From RI-153 sp963721725 (GTDB lineage Bacteria > Chloroflexota > Anaerolineae > Caldilineales > Caldilineaceae), in NCBI GenBank assembly GCA_963721725.1, contig CAVRLX010000015.1, positions 62,001-126,000 on the forward strand: a stretch of DNA of 64,000 bases. Direction: 5' to 3'. The notes under the pieces are model-generated. The model had not been told where the DNA came from. It saw only the letters and a list, made by a program, of their open reading frames with translations, and made no database searches. Shown one piece after another: positions 31,155 through 40,706 of the stretch. Position 1 is the stretch's first letter; each line of letters starts with the position of its first letter. The position numbers and the translations under genes are program-made.

Positions 31155-32041
31155 AAAGAGCTGTGTGGATGTGGGGCATTGGTGCGGTGATTGGCGTGCC
31201 GTTGGTTGCCTATGGGGTTGCCACGGCGTTGGCGCGCCCGGTGGCCCCCCATGCCGTTTTTGAGCGGTTGCCTGCGACGCAGCAGGTGATTGCGCACCGT
31301 GGGGGGGCCGGAATCTGGCCTGAAAACACACTCTTTGCGTTTCAAAAGGCCGCCGCGCTGGGGGTGGATATGCTGGAAATGGACGTCCACGCCAGTGCTG
31401 ATGGTACGCTGGTGGTCATGCACGACGGGACAGTTGATCGGACGACCGATGGCAGCGGCGCGCTCAAAGCAATGCCGTTGCAGGCGATCCAAGCATTAGA
31501 TGCTGGCTATCGCTGGACTGACGACAACGGACAGAGCTATCCTTTCCGCGACCAGGGCATTTGCGTGCCCACGCTGGAAGAAGTCTTTGCAGCACTACCC
31601 GATATGCCGATGACGATTGAGATTAAGCAGGAGCAACCGTCGATTGGTGCAAAGTTGTGTGATCTGATTCGACGTTACAACAAAACCCACCAGGTCGTTG
31701 TAGGATCGTTTCATGTGGCAGCGCTCAATGAGTTTCGCCGTCTCTGCCCCGAAGTAGCTACTTCGGCCCAGTCTGATGAAGTACGGACCTTTGTGGCTTT
31801 GAATATTGCCTATTTGACCAAAGTTTGGTCACCCCATACGGTAATGTTTCAGGTGCCGGTTTCGTTTGGAGAGAGGCGGATTGTAACGCCGGGTTTTGTT
31901 CGCCATGCCCATGAACGTGGATTGAAAGTACAGGTCTGGACAGTGAACGAAATTGCAGAAATGGAAGACCTATTGGTGATGGGCGTAGATGGCTTGATTA
32001 GTGATCACCCGGATCGGTTAATGGCCTTTTTGGGTCGCTAG
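31151..32041 (+). CDS. Membrane-anchored glycerophosphodiester phosphodiesterase
   Basis: Residues 4-28 form one hydrophobic anchor (MWGIGAVIGVPLVAYGVATAL), so the catalytic domain is probably outside the membrane. The GDPD motifs are complete: AHRGG, WPENTLFAF, LEMDVHASADGTLVVMHD, VDRTTDGSG and IEIKQE. It hydrolyses glycerophosphodiesters to glycerol-3-phosphate and an alcohol. It overlaps the oxidoreductase by 4 bases (ATGA). Confidence 0.9.
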   Translation: MKRAVWMWGIGAVIGVPLVAYGVATALARPVAPHAVFERLPATQQVIAHRGGAGIWPENTLFAFQKAAALGVDMLEMDVHASADGTLVVMHDGTVDRTTDGSGALKAMPLQAIQALDAGYRWTDDNGQSYPFRDQGICVPTLEEVFAALPDMPMTIEIKQEQPSIGAKLCDLIRRYNKTHQVVVGSFHVAALNEFRRLCPEVATSAQSDEVRTFVALNIAYLTKVWSPHTVMFQVPVSFGERRIVTPGFVRHAHERGLKVQVWTVNEIAEMEDLLVMGVDGLISDHPDRLMAFLGR

Positions 32042-32109
32042 TAGGCTGTTTCATCCTTCGTGCAGAATTTGTTTGAGCGAGCGTCGAGTGGGTACGCAGA
32101 TAATTGACA

Positions 32110-32949
32110 ATGATCAATCTCCAACGACTTGTTATTGACCGATTTGCCGAAGAGCTGGAGTGGGCCTACCGTCAAAGCTATGGAGATCGGCTGCCGCTTT
32201 TGGGGCGCACAGCCGCATGGTGTGGCAAACTGGCGCTTGAAAACATTTCCAACTCTGATGCGCTCTATCACAATGTTGATCATACGGTGATGGTAGCCAT
32301 GGTGGGGCAGGCGATCTTGCAGGGCAAGCACCTGTGTGAAGGGGGCGTTTCGCCGCAAGATTGGCTACATTTTACGATTGCCCTGCTCTGCCACGACATT
32401 GGCTTTGTGCGCGGCGTTTGCCGCCGAGACAACGGCAACCTCATCGCCACGGGCCAAGATGATGAGAGGGTTGAACTTGCCCCCGGCAGTACAGACGCTG
32501 CCCTGGCCCCCTATCACGTTGACCGAGCCAAGCTCTTTGTTAGAGAGCGTTTTAGCCAGCCCCTTTTTATCGAGATCGACGTAGACGCCATTAACGAATT
32601 TATTGAATTGACCCGCTTTCCCATTCCCGATGAACCCTATTACCAGAACACAGACAGCTATGGGGGGCTGGTGCGGGCAGCCGATTTCGTGGGACAGTTG
32701 GGTGATCCAAACTATCTGCGCAAGTTACCTGCACTCTATTATGAGCTAGAAGAGATCGATAGCCGGGCCAAGATCGGCTACAAAAGCCTGGAAGACATGC
32801 GCACTAACTATGCGCGCTTCTATTGGGATGTGGTCAGCCCTTATATTCAAGAAGCGCTGCGCTATCTGCGTGTGACCCAAGAGGGTAAACAGTGGGTTGC
32901 GAATTTGCACTCGCACGTCTTCGACATTGAACACAACTTCACCAGCTAG
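32110..32949 (+). CDS. HD-domain metal-dependent phosphohydrolase
   Basis: The ATG at 32110 is preferred. A TTG at 32104 adds two residues. The HD ligands are in LYHNVDHTVMV and FTIALLCHDIGFVRG, with a later Asp in LVRAADFVGQLGD. The layout matches the cyanobacterial/chloroflexal Npun_R2479-type HD proteins. The substrate, perhaps a nucleotide, is unknown. It sits 15 bases before aroC and is probably co-transcribed with it. Confidence 0.75.
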   Translation: MINLQRLVIDRFAEELEWAYRQSYGDRLPLLGRTAAWCGKLALENISNSDALYHNVDHTVMVAMVGQAILQGKHLCEGGVSPQDWLHFTIALLCHDIGFVRGVCRRDNGNLIATGQDDERVELAPGSTDAALAPYHVDRAKLFVRERFSQPLFIEIDVDAINEFIELTRFPIPDEPYYQNTDSYGGLVRAADFVGQLGDPNYLRKLPALYYELEEIDSRAKIGYKSLEDMRTNYARFYWDVVSPYIQEALRYLRVTQEGKQWVANLHSHVFDIEHNFTS

Positions 32950-32964
32950 AAAGCAGACCCACAC

Positions 32965-34239
32965 ATGGAAATTCTGGGGGGGCCGCTCTTTGGGGTGGCG
33001 GGGGCCGGCGAATCACACGGGCCAGGGGTGACGACGATTGTCTATGGCTGCCCGGCGGGTTTGCGCCTGCACCGCGCGGATATTCAGCGCTATTTAGATC
33101 GACGGCGACCGGGCAGCAACAAACACGGCACGCCACGCCACGAAGACGACAAAGTGCTTTTGCTTTCCGGGCTGTACGCCGAGGGCGAATTGGACGCGCT
33201 GCTGGCTGGCCCCACGATTTCCGCCGAGGTGGACGGCACAGCCCAAAGCGCCGAAAGCTATGCCGAGGGTTACACGACGGGCGAACCGATTGCGGCGCTG
33301 GTGCTATCCACGGCCAAACGCTCGCAGCATTACAACCAGTTCGCTGGCCCAACAGGCGAGGTGCGCCCCGGCCACACCGATCTGGTCAAACATCACAAAT
33401 CCCAGGGCTTTGTAGACATTCGCGGCGGCGGCAGATCAAGCTACCGCTCCACGATCACCGATGTGATCGGCGGCTCGATTGCCCGGCTCTATCTCCAAGA
33501 GATTTTCGGCACGGTCTTTTTGTCGTCGATTGTCCAGGTGGGGCCGCTGAAAACCGAGAAAAGTCTGGCTGCCCATTTTGAAACGATCATCGCCAACCGC
33601 CAGAACATCACCGTAGCCGCCGATGAAATCCGCGCCGTGGAATCCCTTTTGCAAGAGGCCGAGATCCAATCGCTGGACAGTGACTTTGCCGCCGAAGCCG
33701 CCGCGTTGATCAAACAGACGCGCATTAACGGCGATTCGCTGGGCGCGGCCGTGGAAATAGTGGCAATCAACCCACCAGCGCTGGTGGGCGAACCGCTTTA
33801 CAACAGCCTCAAACTGCGGCTCATGGGCATTTTGGGCGGGCTAAATGCCGCGCAATCGGTGGAAGTGGGCCACGGCGCACAGGTGATCGCCCGCCTCGGC
33901 AGCGAAAACAACGATCCCATCCGCAACACAGGCTATCAATCCAACAGCCACGGCGGGCTGCTGGGCGGCATCACCACAGGCATGCCGCTGGTCTGCCGTG
34001 TGGGGTTCAAACCGACCTCCACGATTGTGAAACCGCAACAGTCGGTGCGTAAAAATTTGGAAGAGATCGACTTTGAACTGCAAAAGGGCCGTCACGATCC
34101 CTGTGTGGGCGTGCGCGCCGGGGTCACGCTGGAATCGCGCATGGCGATTGAGGTGATGAATGCTGTGCTCATGCACCAATCGGGCCGCGTTGATCCCACA
34201 CAGTTTCAGATCTTTAATCAATTCCCTCCCCTGGGCTGA
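32965..34239 (+). CDS. aroC: Chorismate synthase
   Basis: This is the last step of the shikimate pathway: an FMNH2-dependent 1,4-elimination of phosphate from EPSP. The three signatures are present: AGAGESHGPG near the start, RPGHTDLVKHHK with DIRGGGRSSYRST, and SHGGLLGGITTGMPL. At 424 residues it is somewhat longer than most AroC proteins (about 360-400). The surplus is in a central helical segment (about 190-250). The frame is intact. Confidence 0.94.
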   Translation: MEILGGPLFGVAGAGESHGPGVTTIVYGCPAGLRLHRADIQRYLDRRRPGSNKHGTPRHEDDKVLLLSGLYAEGELDALLAGPTISAEVDGTAQSAESYAEGYTTGEPIAALVLSTAKRSQHYNQFAGPTGEVRPGHTDLVKHHKSQGFVDIRGGGRSSYRSTITDVIGGSIARLYLQEIFGTVFLSSIVQVGPLKTEKSLAAHFETIIANRQNITVAADEIRAVESLLQEAEIQSLDSDFAAEAAALIKQTRINGDSLGAAVEIVAINPPALVGEPLYNSLKLRLMGILGGLNAAQSVEVGHGAQVIARLGSENNDPIRNTGYQSNSHGGLLGGITTGMPLVCRVGFKPTSTIVKPQQSVRKNLEEIDFELQKGRHDPCVGVRAGVTLESRMAIEVMNAVLMHQSGRVDPTQFQIFNQFPPLG

Positions 34240-34244
34240 TCCCC

Positions 34245-34784
34245 GTGACACCGCTCCATTTGATCCTGTTCAAAGGCCACCCCGGCACCGGCAAAAGTAC
34301 GCTGGCCCAGGCGTTGGCGCGGCGGCTGCGCTGGCCGCTGATTGACAAGGACGACGTCAAAGATTTTACGATGAATCTGCCCGACGGCAATATCCTGGCC
34401 TACGACATCGCTTGGCGCGTGGTGGAGACGCAGCTTTCACTGGGCATTAGCACCGTGGTCGATACGCCGCTCTCCTATCCTGTGGGCTATGAGATTGGCA
34501 AAGAGCTGGCACACCGCTGGCAGGCCCACCTTTGGGTGATTGAAACAAAAATAGACGAGGCAATCTGGCGAGCGCGGCTGCAAGCGCGCCGTGCAGAAGC
34601 CCACACCCACAAGATCAGCAGTTGGGAATCCATGCAAACGTTGCTGGGCGTGTATAATGGCTGCTGGCACTATCCCATCGATCCAGTGCATCATCTTCTA
34701 GTCGATACTACCCGTGATCTGACAACGCTGGTCAACGAACTCTGCGAGACAATTGTCCATGCTGACGATTCAAAACAACCGTAA
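34245..34784 (+). CDS. P-loop small-molecule kinase (AAA_33/zeta-like)
   Basis: The GTG at 34245 begins 5 bases after the aroC stop. Walker A is KGHPGTGKST (about 7-16), followed by DKDDVKDF, VVDTPLSYP, a lid with RARLQARRAEAH and a C-terminal VDTTRDL strand typical of this gluconate-kinase/zeta-like family. It is 179 residues long and overlaps aroKB by 26 bases. The substrate is unknown. Tight coupling to aroC and aroKB suggests only co-expression. Confidence 0.75.
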   Translation: MTPLHLILFKGHPGTGKSTLAQALARRLRWPLIDKDDVKDFTMNLPDGNILAYDIAWRVVETQLSLGISTVVDTPLSYPVGYEIGKELAHRWQAHLWVIETKIDEAIWRARLQARRAEAHTHKISSWESMQTLLGVYNGCWHYPIDPVHHLLVDTTRDLTTLVNELCETIVHADDSKQP

Positions 34785-36366
34785 CATCACCCTGACCGGC
34801 TTCATGGGCACAGGCAAAACCACCGTGGGGCGGCTGCTGGCCCAGCGCTTGGATCGCCCTTTTGTGGACATGGACGAGCAGCTTGAGACCCACTTTGGGC
34901 AGAGTATTGCCGAAGTCTTCGCCCAAAAAGGAGAAGCGTATTTTCGGGCAGCCGAGACACGCCTCTGTGAGCAATTGTCCCAACAAGAGGGGCTGATTAT
35001 CGCCACGGGCGGCGGCGCGCTGATCAACCTGCAAAATCGCCAACTGCTGGCCGAGAGCGGCCCCATTGTCTGCCTGACGGCTAGTGTTGACGCCATTTTG
35101 GAACGGCTGGCCGCAGCTAGTGATCGTCCCCTCTTGGAGAGCGAAGATCAGGATCGGCGGGCGCGCATTCAATCGTTGCTTTCCCAACGCCGCGCCGCCT
35201 ATGCCAGCATCCCGATTGGCGTCAACACGGATGGCAAATCTCCCGACGCCATTGTGGAGGCGGTGATGGAGGCACTGGCCGCCAATGCCGAAGTTGCGGG
35301 CATGACACGCATCCCTGTGCCCTCGCCCGAAGGAGCCTACCACATTTGCATCGGCGAAGGACTGCTCGATTACGTGGGCATGCTGCTGCGTAACCGCAAA
35401 CTGGCGCTGGGCAAAGCCGCGATTGTCACCAACCCCATCTTGGCCGATCTCTACGCCGGGCGCGTGGCCGATAGCCTGCGCGCGGCGGGCTATGATCCGG
35501 TGATCTGCACGGTGCCCGAGGGCGAACAGCATAAAACCCTGGCGACTATCGCCGATCTCTACAGCCAGTTTGTGGCTGCCGGGCTGGATCGACGCAGCCC
35601 GGTGATTAGTCTGGGTGGCGGCGTGATCGGCGATATGGCAGGCTTTGCCGCGGCTTCTTATGTGCGCGGCGTGCCCTTTGTGCAGATCCCCACGTCGCTG
35701 CTGGCGATGGTAGATGCCTCGGTGGGCGGCAAGACCGGCGTCGATCTACCCCAGGGCAAAAATCTCGTGGGTGCATTTAAGCAGCCGGCCGTCGTGATTA
35801 TCGACACGGCTGTGCTGGCGACGCTGCCCGCCGCCGAGTTCCGCTCTGGCATGGCCGAAATTGTGAAACATGGGGTGATCAGCGCGCCGGCGCTCTTTGA
35901 ACAATTGGAGACCGAAGGTCCTAGCAGTTTGGTGCAATTGGTGCGCGATGCAGTGCAGGTCAAGGTGGATGTGGTGATTGAAGATCCATTTGAACAGGGC
36001 CGCCGCGCCGTGCTCAACCTCGGTCATACCTTTGGGCATGCCATCGAACAGGCCAGCGGCTATGCCCTGCGCCACGGCGAATGTGTCGCCATCGGCATGG
36101 TGGCGGCGGCGGAGATGGCCGCGCGCCTGGGCCGTTGTGATCCCGCCTTTGTGGCTCGGCTGCGTGCCCTGCTCGACCGTCTTGATCTGCCCGTGAGTGT
36201 CCTAGGCTTCCCTATGGAGACCGTGCGCGGCTTTATGGGCCAGGACAAAAAACGCAAGGGCAAAACCCTGCGCTTTATCATCCCCCAGGCCCTGGGCGAC
36301 GTGACCATGATTGACGATCCCGGCGACGAGTTTGTTGTCGCCGCCCTACAGACGGTTTTGCTGTAG
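34759..36366 (+). CDS. aroKB: Bifunctional shikimate kinase / 3-dehydroquinate synthase
   Basis: Residues 1-175 are shikimate kinase, with Walker A GFMGTGKT (14-21), FVDMDEQLE, FRAAET and ATGGGAL. Residues 185-535 are dehydroquinate synthase, with SLGGGVIGDMAGF (NAD site), SVGGKTGVDLPQGKN, EIVKHG, NLGHTFGHAIEQ (zinc His) and LRHGECVAIGM. One open frame joins them with no sign of an indel. AroK-AroB fusions are known elsewhere, for example in Thermotoga. It thus catalyses pathway steps 2 and 5. The ATG at 34759 is preferred over a TTG two codons earlier. Confidence 0.94.
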   Translation: MLTIQNNRNITLTGFMGTGKTTVGRLLAQRLDRPFVDMDEQLETHFGQSIAEVFAQKGEAYFRAAETRLCEQLSQQEGLIIATGGGALINLQNRQLLAESGPIVCLTASVDAILERLAAASDRPLLESEDQDRRARIQSLLSQRRAAYASIPIGVNTDGKSPDAIVEAVMEALAANAEVAGMTRIPVPSPEGAYHICIGEGLLDYVGMLLRNRKLALGKAAIVTNPILADLYAGRVADSLRAAGYDPVICTVPEGEQHKTLATIADLYSQFVAAGLDRRSPVISLGGGVIGDMAGFAAASYVRGVPFVQIPTSLLAMVDASVGGKTGVDLPQGKNLVGAFKQPAVVIIDTAVLATLPAAEFRSGMAEIVKHGVISAPALFEQLETEGPSSLVQLVRDAVQVKVDVVIEDPFEQGRRAVLNLGHTFGHAIEQASGYALRHGECVAIGMVAAAEMAARLGRCDPAFVARLRALLDRLDLPVSVLGFPMETVRGFMGQDKKRKGKTLRFIIPQALGDVTMIDDPGDEFVVAALQTVLL

Positions 36367-36376
36367 CGTGAGCGCA

Positions 36377-36438
36377 GGTGCGATGCACTCGCCAGGGATA
36401 GATCGGGTGTGAAATTTGTGTGGCGAGTGCCTCGCACC
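36377..36438. repeat. Dispersed palindromic element, copy D
   Basis: The arms GGTGCGATGCACTCGCCA (36377-36394) and TGGCGAGTGCCTCGCACC (36421-36438) differ at one pair. The loop (AGGGATAGATCGGGTGTGAAA) resembles those of copies A and B, and an outer ATAGTTAC follows. It lies between aroKB and aroQ. Confidence 0.88.
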
Positions 36439-36491
36439 CTAGGCCTGGATAGTTACTTGCAATTTGCAACAAACCCGATTGGAGATACATC

Positions 36492-36938
36492 GTGACAAAA
36501 ATTGCCGTACTTCACGGTCCGAACTTAAATTTGCTGGGTACTCGCGAGCGCAGCATCTACGGCGCGATGACACTGGCCGAAATTGACCGCCTGCTTTTGG
36601 CCGCGGCGGGGGACGCCCATGAAGTGCGCTCGCTTCAGAGCAACCACGAAGGCGCGCTCATCGACTTTATCCACGAGGCGCGCACCTGGGCTGATGGTCT
36701 GCTCATGAACCCCGGCGCCTTTACCCACTATTCCTATGCCTTGCGCGACGCTGTGGCCGGGGTGGCGCTGCCTGCCGTGGAAGTCCACCTGAGCAACATC
36801 CACGCTCGCGAGGAGTTCCGCCACCGTTCCGTGATTGCGCCAGTCTGTGTGGGACAGGTCTGTGGCTTTGGCTGGCGCAGCTATCTGGTGGGGTTCCATG
36901 CGCTGATCGACTATCTGGCAGACCAGGCTCAGCGCTAG
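36492..36938 (+). CDS. aroQ: 3-dehydroquinate dehydratase, type II
   Basis: The 148-residue protein is the normal length for the dodecameric type II enzyme. Motifs in order are LHGPNLNLLGTRE, the lid Tyr in SIYG, SNHEGALIDFIHEA, NPGAFTHYSYALRDA and VHLSNIHAREEFRHRS. These include the catalytic Tyr, Asn and His residues. The start is GTG at 36492 after GGAGA. It dehydrates 3-dehydroquinate by the trans (enolate) route. Confidence 0.95.
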   Translation: MTKIAVLHGPNLNLLGTRERSIYGAMTLAEIDRLLLAAAGDAHEVRSLQSNHEGALIDFIHEARTWADGLLMNPGAFTHYSYALRDAVAGVALPAVEVHLSNIHAREEFRHRSVIAPVCVGQVCGFGWRSYLVGFHALIDYLADQAQR

Positions 36939-36970
36939 AATCCCCAAGGTTTTTGTGCAAACTTTGTAAC

Positions 36971-37057
36971 TATACAGCTTCACATGCGACGCACGAGTCT
37001 GAAGTAGGCTACAACACTGAATCCTCTCCTGACCAGTGCGTCGCACCTGAATCGTTA
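36971..37057. repeat. Dispersed palindromic element, copy E (degenerate)
   Basis: Only the inner arms TGCGACGCAC (36985-36994) and GTGCGTCGCA (37036-37045) still pair. The outer right side CACCTGAATCGTTACC matches copy A and the left TAACTAT matches copy B, so this is a decayed family member. Confidence 0.7.
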
Positions 37058-37180
37058 CCAAACTTTAACGTTTTGGCACAGCGTGCTATACTGACACCAG
37101 TCTATCGCGCTGTCTTTTGCCCAGCTAGCCCGCATCTCCTCCCCCGGCAATAGACCCACTCCCGACCGAGTAACCAACTC

Positions 37181-38503
37181 ATGCAGGGTTCCAAGCTTGG
37201 TGTTTCGCAACTAATCTTCATCCTCCTTTGCCTCTTTGTGAGTCTCGGACTGTCTGCCTGTCAGCCCGATGCCACGCCCACGCCATTACCGCCGTCCACA
37301 AGTTCCGTCCCGACCGCCACGCGAGAAGCAGTCTTGCGCCCGCTGACGCCAGAAGCCACCCCTGCGTCCACTCCTTCACCAACGCCCGAACCTACGGGCG
37401 GCACGGTGATCCTGTGGCACAGTTGGACGGGCGCAGATGCCGACGCGCTGGGCCAGATCTTAAGCGCATTTCAAGCCGCCAATCCCGATATTCAAGTTGA
37501 AACGCTCTTTGTCGGCTACAATCGCCTCGCCCAGGCCTTTGCTGATGCGGTTTACAGCGGCGGTGGGCCGGATCTCATCCTGGCCCCAAGTTGGTGGTTG
37601 GGCGAATTAGTCGAATCCGAGGTGCTGGCTCCGTTAGACACGCTCATGGATCCCGCCATGATGGCGCGCTTTCAGCCCGCCGCGCTGGACAACATGCGCT
37701 ATGCAGGCAAGCTCTATGGATTGCCGATCCACGTTGACTTGATCTCGCTCTATTACAACCGTACCCTGATCGCCAACGAAATGCTCCCCGCCACCACCGA
37801 TGACCTGTTGGCCCTGGCCCAGGCGGATCCGCGACAGGGGGCCGGCCTTTATGCAATTTTCTACCACATGTCTTGGGGCATTCCGGCCTATGGCGGGCGT
37901 CTGTTTGATGAGACAGGCCGCATGGTGTTGGATGAAACACCCGCCACTGCCGACTTTTTAGGCTGGCTGGTGGCGATGAACAAGACACCCGGCGTCTTTG
38001 TCGATTCTGACTATGGCATGTTGATCGACCGTTTCAAAAAGGGGGAGTTTGCCTTTTTCCTGGACGGCACCTGGAGCTTGGTCGAATTGCAGGGTGCGTT
38101 GGGCGATGCCCTGGATGTCACCCTAATCCCGGCGGGGCCAGCCGGGCCAGCGCGCCCCTGGCTCAGTGCCGATGGCGTGCTCTTCAATCCCCACTCCTCG
38201 CCCGCCCAACAGCGCATGGCCTTGGTATTGGCTGACCATCTGACCAGCGCCGAGAGTGGCACAACGCTGGCCGAGGTAGCTTCTCGGCTGCCAGCCAACG
38301 TCAACGCCCAGATTGACAATCCGCTGCTTTTGAAATTTCTGGCCCAGGCCACCAATGCCCAGCCAGAACCACACAACCCCGAAATTGCCGCCGTGTGGGG
38401 ATACGCGGGGGATATGCTTATGAAAGTCTTGGGCGGCGTTATGTCCCCTGCCGAAGCAGTGCGCGAGGCCACGGCGCTGATCAACGAGGCCAACAATCGC
38501 TAA
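37181..38503 (+). CDS. Extracellular solute-binding lipoprotein (MalE-type ABC transporter component)
   Basis: The signal peptide ends in the lipobox LSAC with Cys27, followed by a Thr/Pro/Ser-rich linker (about 30-75). The MalE-type fold follows, from TVILWHSWTGADADALGQIL through PDLILAPSWWLGEL, YGLPIHVDLISLYYNR and GEFAFFLDGTWS. No permease or ATPase gene is adjacent, so its partners must be elsewhere. A possible promoter (TTTAAC 37064-37069, TATACT 37087-37092, 17-base spacing) precedes it. The ligand is probably a sugar or oligosaccharide. Confidence 0.88.
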   Translation: MQGSKLGVSQLIFILLCLFVSLGLSACQPDATPTPLPPSTSSVPTATREAVLRPLTPEATPASTPSPTPEPTGGTVILWHSWTGADADALGQILSAFQAANPDIQVETLFVGYNRLAQAFADAVYSGGGPDLILAPSWWLGELVESEVLAPLDTLMDPAMMARFQPAALDNMRYAGKLYGLPIHVDLISLYYNRTLIANEMLPATTDDLLALAQADPRQGAGLYAIFYHMSWGIPAYGGRLFDETGRMVLDETPATADFLGWLVAMNKTPGVFVDSDYGMLIDRFKKGEFAFFLDGTWSLVELQGALGDALDVTLIPAGPAGPARPWLSADGVLFNPHSSPAQQRMALVLADHLTSAESGTTLAEVASRLPANVNAQIDNPLLLKFLAQATNAQPEPHNPEIAAVWGYAGDMLMKVLGGVMSPAEAVREATALINEANNR

Positions 38504-38587
38504 TCCCTGTGCCCAAAGGAGCGGTTGCTGTTTTCGCTTTCCTCCACTCTCGTGTAAAATGGAACGAGATGGAGGATTTTGTTTGTA

Positions 38588-39604
38588 ATGGCGGAAACCG
38601 AAGAGCGACCAACCGAACGCGATCAACCGCAGGTCCAGATGTTCAACCTGAAGACCATGTCAGGTGTGCATCCTGGCAGCCGGACTGCGATTATGCAGCG
38701 CATTCGCTTGTTGCCGCTGGCGGGGAACGCCCAGCCTCCCCAGTGGGCGCGGTTGCTCTGGTATAGTGAGCCGCCCGGTTGTGTACTCTATCCACAGGCA
38801 GAGGGGAGCGAACAGTGGCAAACCACTCCCCTGCTCCATCTGGCTGACCCAACGCCCCATCATTTTTTATCCAGGCTGCGGTCTGCGCTGGCCGAAATTG
38901 GCTGGCAACCCCTGGCCTGTGGCAGTTGTCAACACTGGCATTTCTCCCCTGCCCTGGTGAACGCCGACAACATTTCTCTGGGATATTGCCGCTGGCAGAT
39001 ACCCAATACGCCAGTGGAGCCAATGCCTGATGGGCTGCGCCAACAGACAGCACTGGCGTTGGGTTGCCCCGCCTGGGAAGGGGGCAAACCGTCGCAAACT
39101 GCCCTTGACGGCGAGGCGGCGAGGCAAGGGATCTCGATACAAAGCCGGGGCCTGTGGGCGCAGATCAAAGACTGGTTTCATCCTTCAACCGCCACGCTGC
39201 CGCCGTCCCAATGGGGCGAGAAAATTATCGAACGGAGTGGCGTGGGGGCGGGCACAGAGCCATGTTTTGCCTGTCAAGGGCGGATTGCCAACCTGGGGGC
39301 GCTCACCGTCTCGACGGATGAAGACGACAAACGCACCTTTAGCATTTGGCGTTGTCGGCGCTGCCACACGTTTTATTTGAACGATTGGACGGATCGTTGG
39401 GAGCGGCTGGATTCGTTGGAGACCGAGGAGCGCTACTATCGGCTGGCCCCAGCCGAAGCCTGGACGATTCTCGCTCTTTTCGAGGGCGTTGTGGGCGGGG
39501 AACATCCAGGCGGACGCCATACCCGCAACGAACAGCGGCAATGGCTGGAAGCGTTCATCGCCGACCGCTCGCCGCTGAGTCATCAAGTGCGGCAGGGACG
39601 ATAG
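38588..39604 (+). CDS. Uncharacterised protein with two cysteine clusters (zinc-ribbon-like)
   Basis: The 338-residue protein has an N-terminal part with CGSCQHW and GYCRW. A C-terminal zinc-ribbon-like pair, CFACQGRIA and WRCRRCHTFYLNDW, is separated by a short beta segment. The C-terminus is acidic and helical. I do not recognise the family. The gap to the M23 peptidase gene is 3 bases, so the two are almost certainly one operon. GGAGG at 38571 can serve ATG 38588 or TTG 38579. Confidence 0.6.
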   Translation: MAETEERPTERDQPQVQMFNLKTMSGVHPGSRTAIMQRIRLLPLAGNAQPPQWARLLWYSEPPGCVLYPQAEGSEQWQTTPLLHLADPTPHHFLSRLRSALAEIGWQPLACGSCQHWHFSPALVNADNISLGYCRWQIPNTPVEPMPDGLRQQTALALGCPAWEGGKPSQTALDGEAARQGISIQSRGLWAQIKDWFHPSTATLPPSQWGEKIIERSGVGAGTEPCFACQGRIANLGALTVSTDEDDKRTFSIWRCRRCHTFYLNDWTDRWERLDSLETEERYYRLAPAEAWTILALFEGVVGGEHPGGRHTRNEQRQWLEAFIADRSPLSHQVRQGR

Positions 39605-39607
39605 GGT

Positions 39608-40666
39608 ATGGACAGGCAAGAGCAGTTTGAACCCACAACCAAAACCCAACAGCCCTGGCTGGCGCTGGAAGCACGCCCCCAGCAAGTGGTGGCGGCGATC
39701 TATGATCGGCTGCCCTTCCCCATGATCGGGCCAATCCAAGAGGTGGTCTTTGATCTGGGCGTGATCGCGCATCAAGGTGTAATCGAACTCAAAGGCATGG
39801 TGGTGCAGGGCTACAGCGGGCATCAACTGCTCTTTGAACAGCGTTGGCCCGCCCACATTCTCAGCGCCCGCACGGGCGAAAGCGATCTGAGCATCCAGCC
39901 AGAAACGGGGCTGGCGTTGCGGGCGCTGCATTTTACACTGCACGCCTATGAACGGATGTCGCATGTGCAGGTAACCGTGGTGGGGCGCGATGTCTCTGGG
40001 CATGGGGAAAGCATCCAGGCTGTGCGCCAGCTCTCGGTGATCTATCATGAACAGCAGAGCGATTTTCACTTTCCGGTGGCGGGCACGTGGTGGGCGATTC
40101 AGGCCGCCGATTGGAGCGATTTTCACAAATCCGAGGTGTACAGTCAGCCCTTCGCGCTGGATCTGGTTAAACTGGGACCGGATAATCTGGCCTATACGGG
40201 CAATGGCCGTTCGCTGACCGACCACTACAGTTGGGAGCAGCCGGTCTATGCGGCGGCGGGGGGCAAGGTGACCTATGTCGGTTACGACATGCCCGATATG
40301 TTGCCCGGCTCGATTCCAGATCAGGCCATCCTGCGCGGGGATATGCGGCGTATTTTGGGCAATGCCGTCGCCATTAGCCATGCCAACGGCGAGTTTAGCT
40401 ACTATGCGCATTTGCAACAGGCCAGCATTCCTGTGGCCGAGGGCGACATGATCCGCCGAGGAGCGCTGATAGGGCGGGTGGGCAACAGTGGCAATTCGCC
40501 CGGCCCCCATCTGCACTTTCATGTGATGACAGGCCCCAACCTTTTTATTGATCAGGGATTGCCGTTTCAGTTCAGCCATTTTAGCGCCGGTGGACAATTT
40601 TACGAAGATCCCATGACCATTCCCACCCGCATGATTGTAAGCGGTCCACAACGCACACACGGGTAG
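39608..40666 (+). CDS. M23-family metallopeptidase domain protein
   Basis: The 352-residue protein has a novel-looking beta-rich N-terminal half and a C-terminal LytM/M23 domain (about 170-310). The zinc motifs are HKSEVYSQPFALDLV (H...D) and GPHLHFHVM (HxH), with VYAAAGGKVTYVG and GNAVAISHANGEFSYYAHL between. It lacks a signal peptide, so cell-wall hydrolysis is uncertain. It may act in the cytoplasm or be exported another way. It follows the zinc-ribbon gene by 3 bases. Confidence 0.8.
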   Translation: MDRQEQFEPTTKTQQPWLALEARPQQVVAAIYDRLPFPMIGPIQEVVFDLGVIAHQGVIELKGMVVQGYSGHQLLFEQRWPAHILSARTGESDLSIQPETGLALRALHFTLHAYERMSHVQVTVVGRDVSGHGESIQAVRQLSVIYHEQQSDFHFPVAGTWWAIQAADWSDFHKSEVYSQPFALDLVKLGPDNLAYTGNGRSLTDHYSWEQPVYAAAGGKVTYVGYDMPDMLPGSIPDQAILRGDMRRILGNAVAISHANGEFSYYAHLQQASIPVAEGDMIRRGALIGRVGNSGNSPGPHLHFHVMTGPNLFIDQGLPFQFSHFSAGGQFYEDPMTIPTRMIVSGPQRTHG

Positions 40667-40706
40667 AGGGTCGCCAGTACCGTTGTTACCATTCCAGGAG
40701 AAATTT

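Noticed and set aside
36953..37153. Short open frame after aroQ
   Set aside because: It is built from palindromic copy E and promoter-like sequence.
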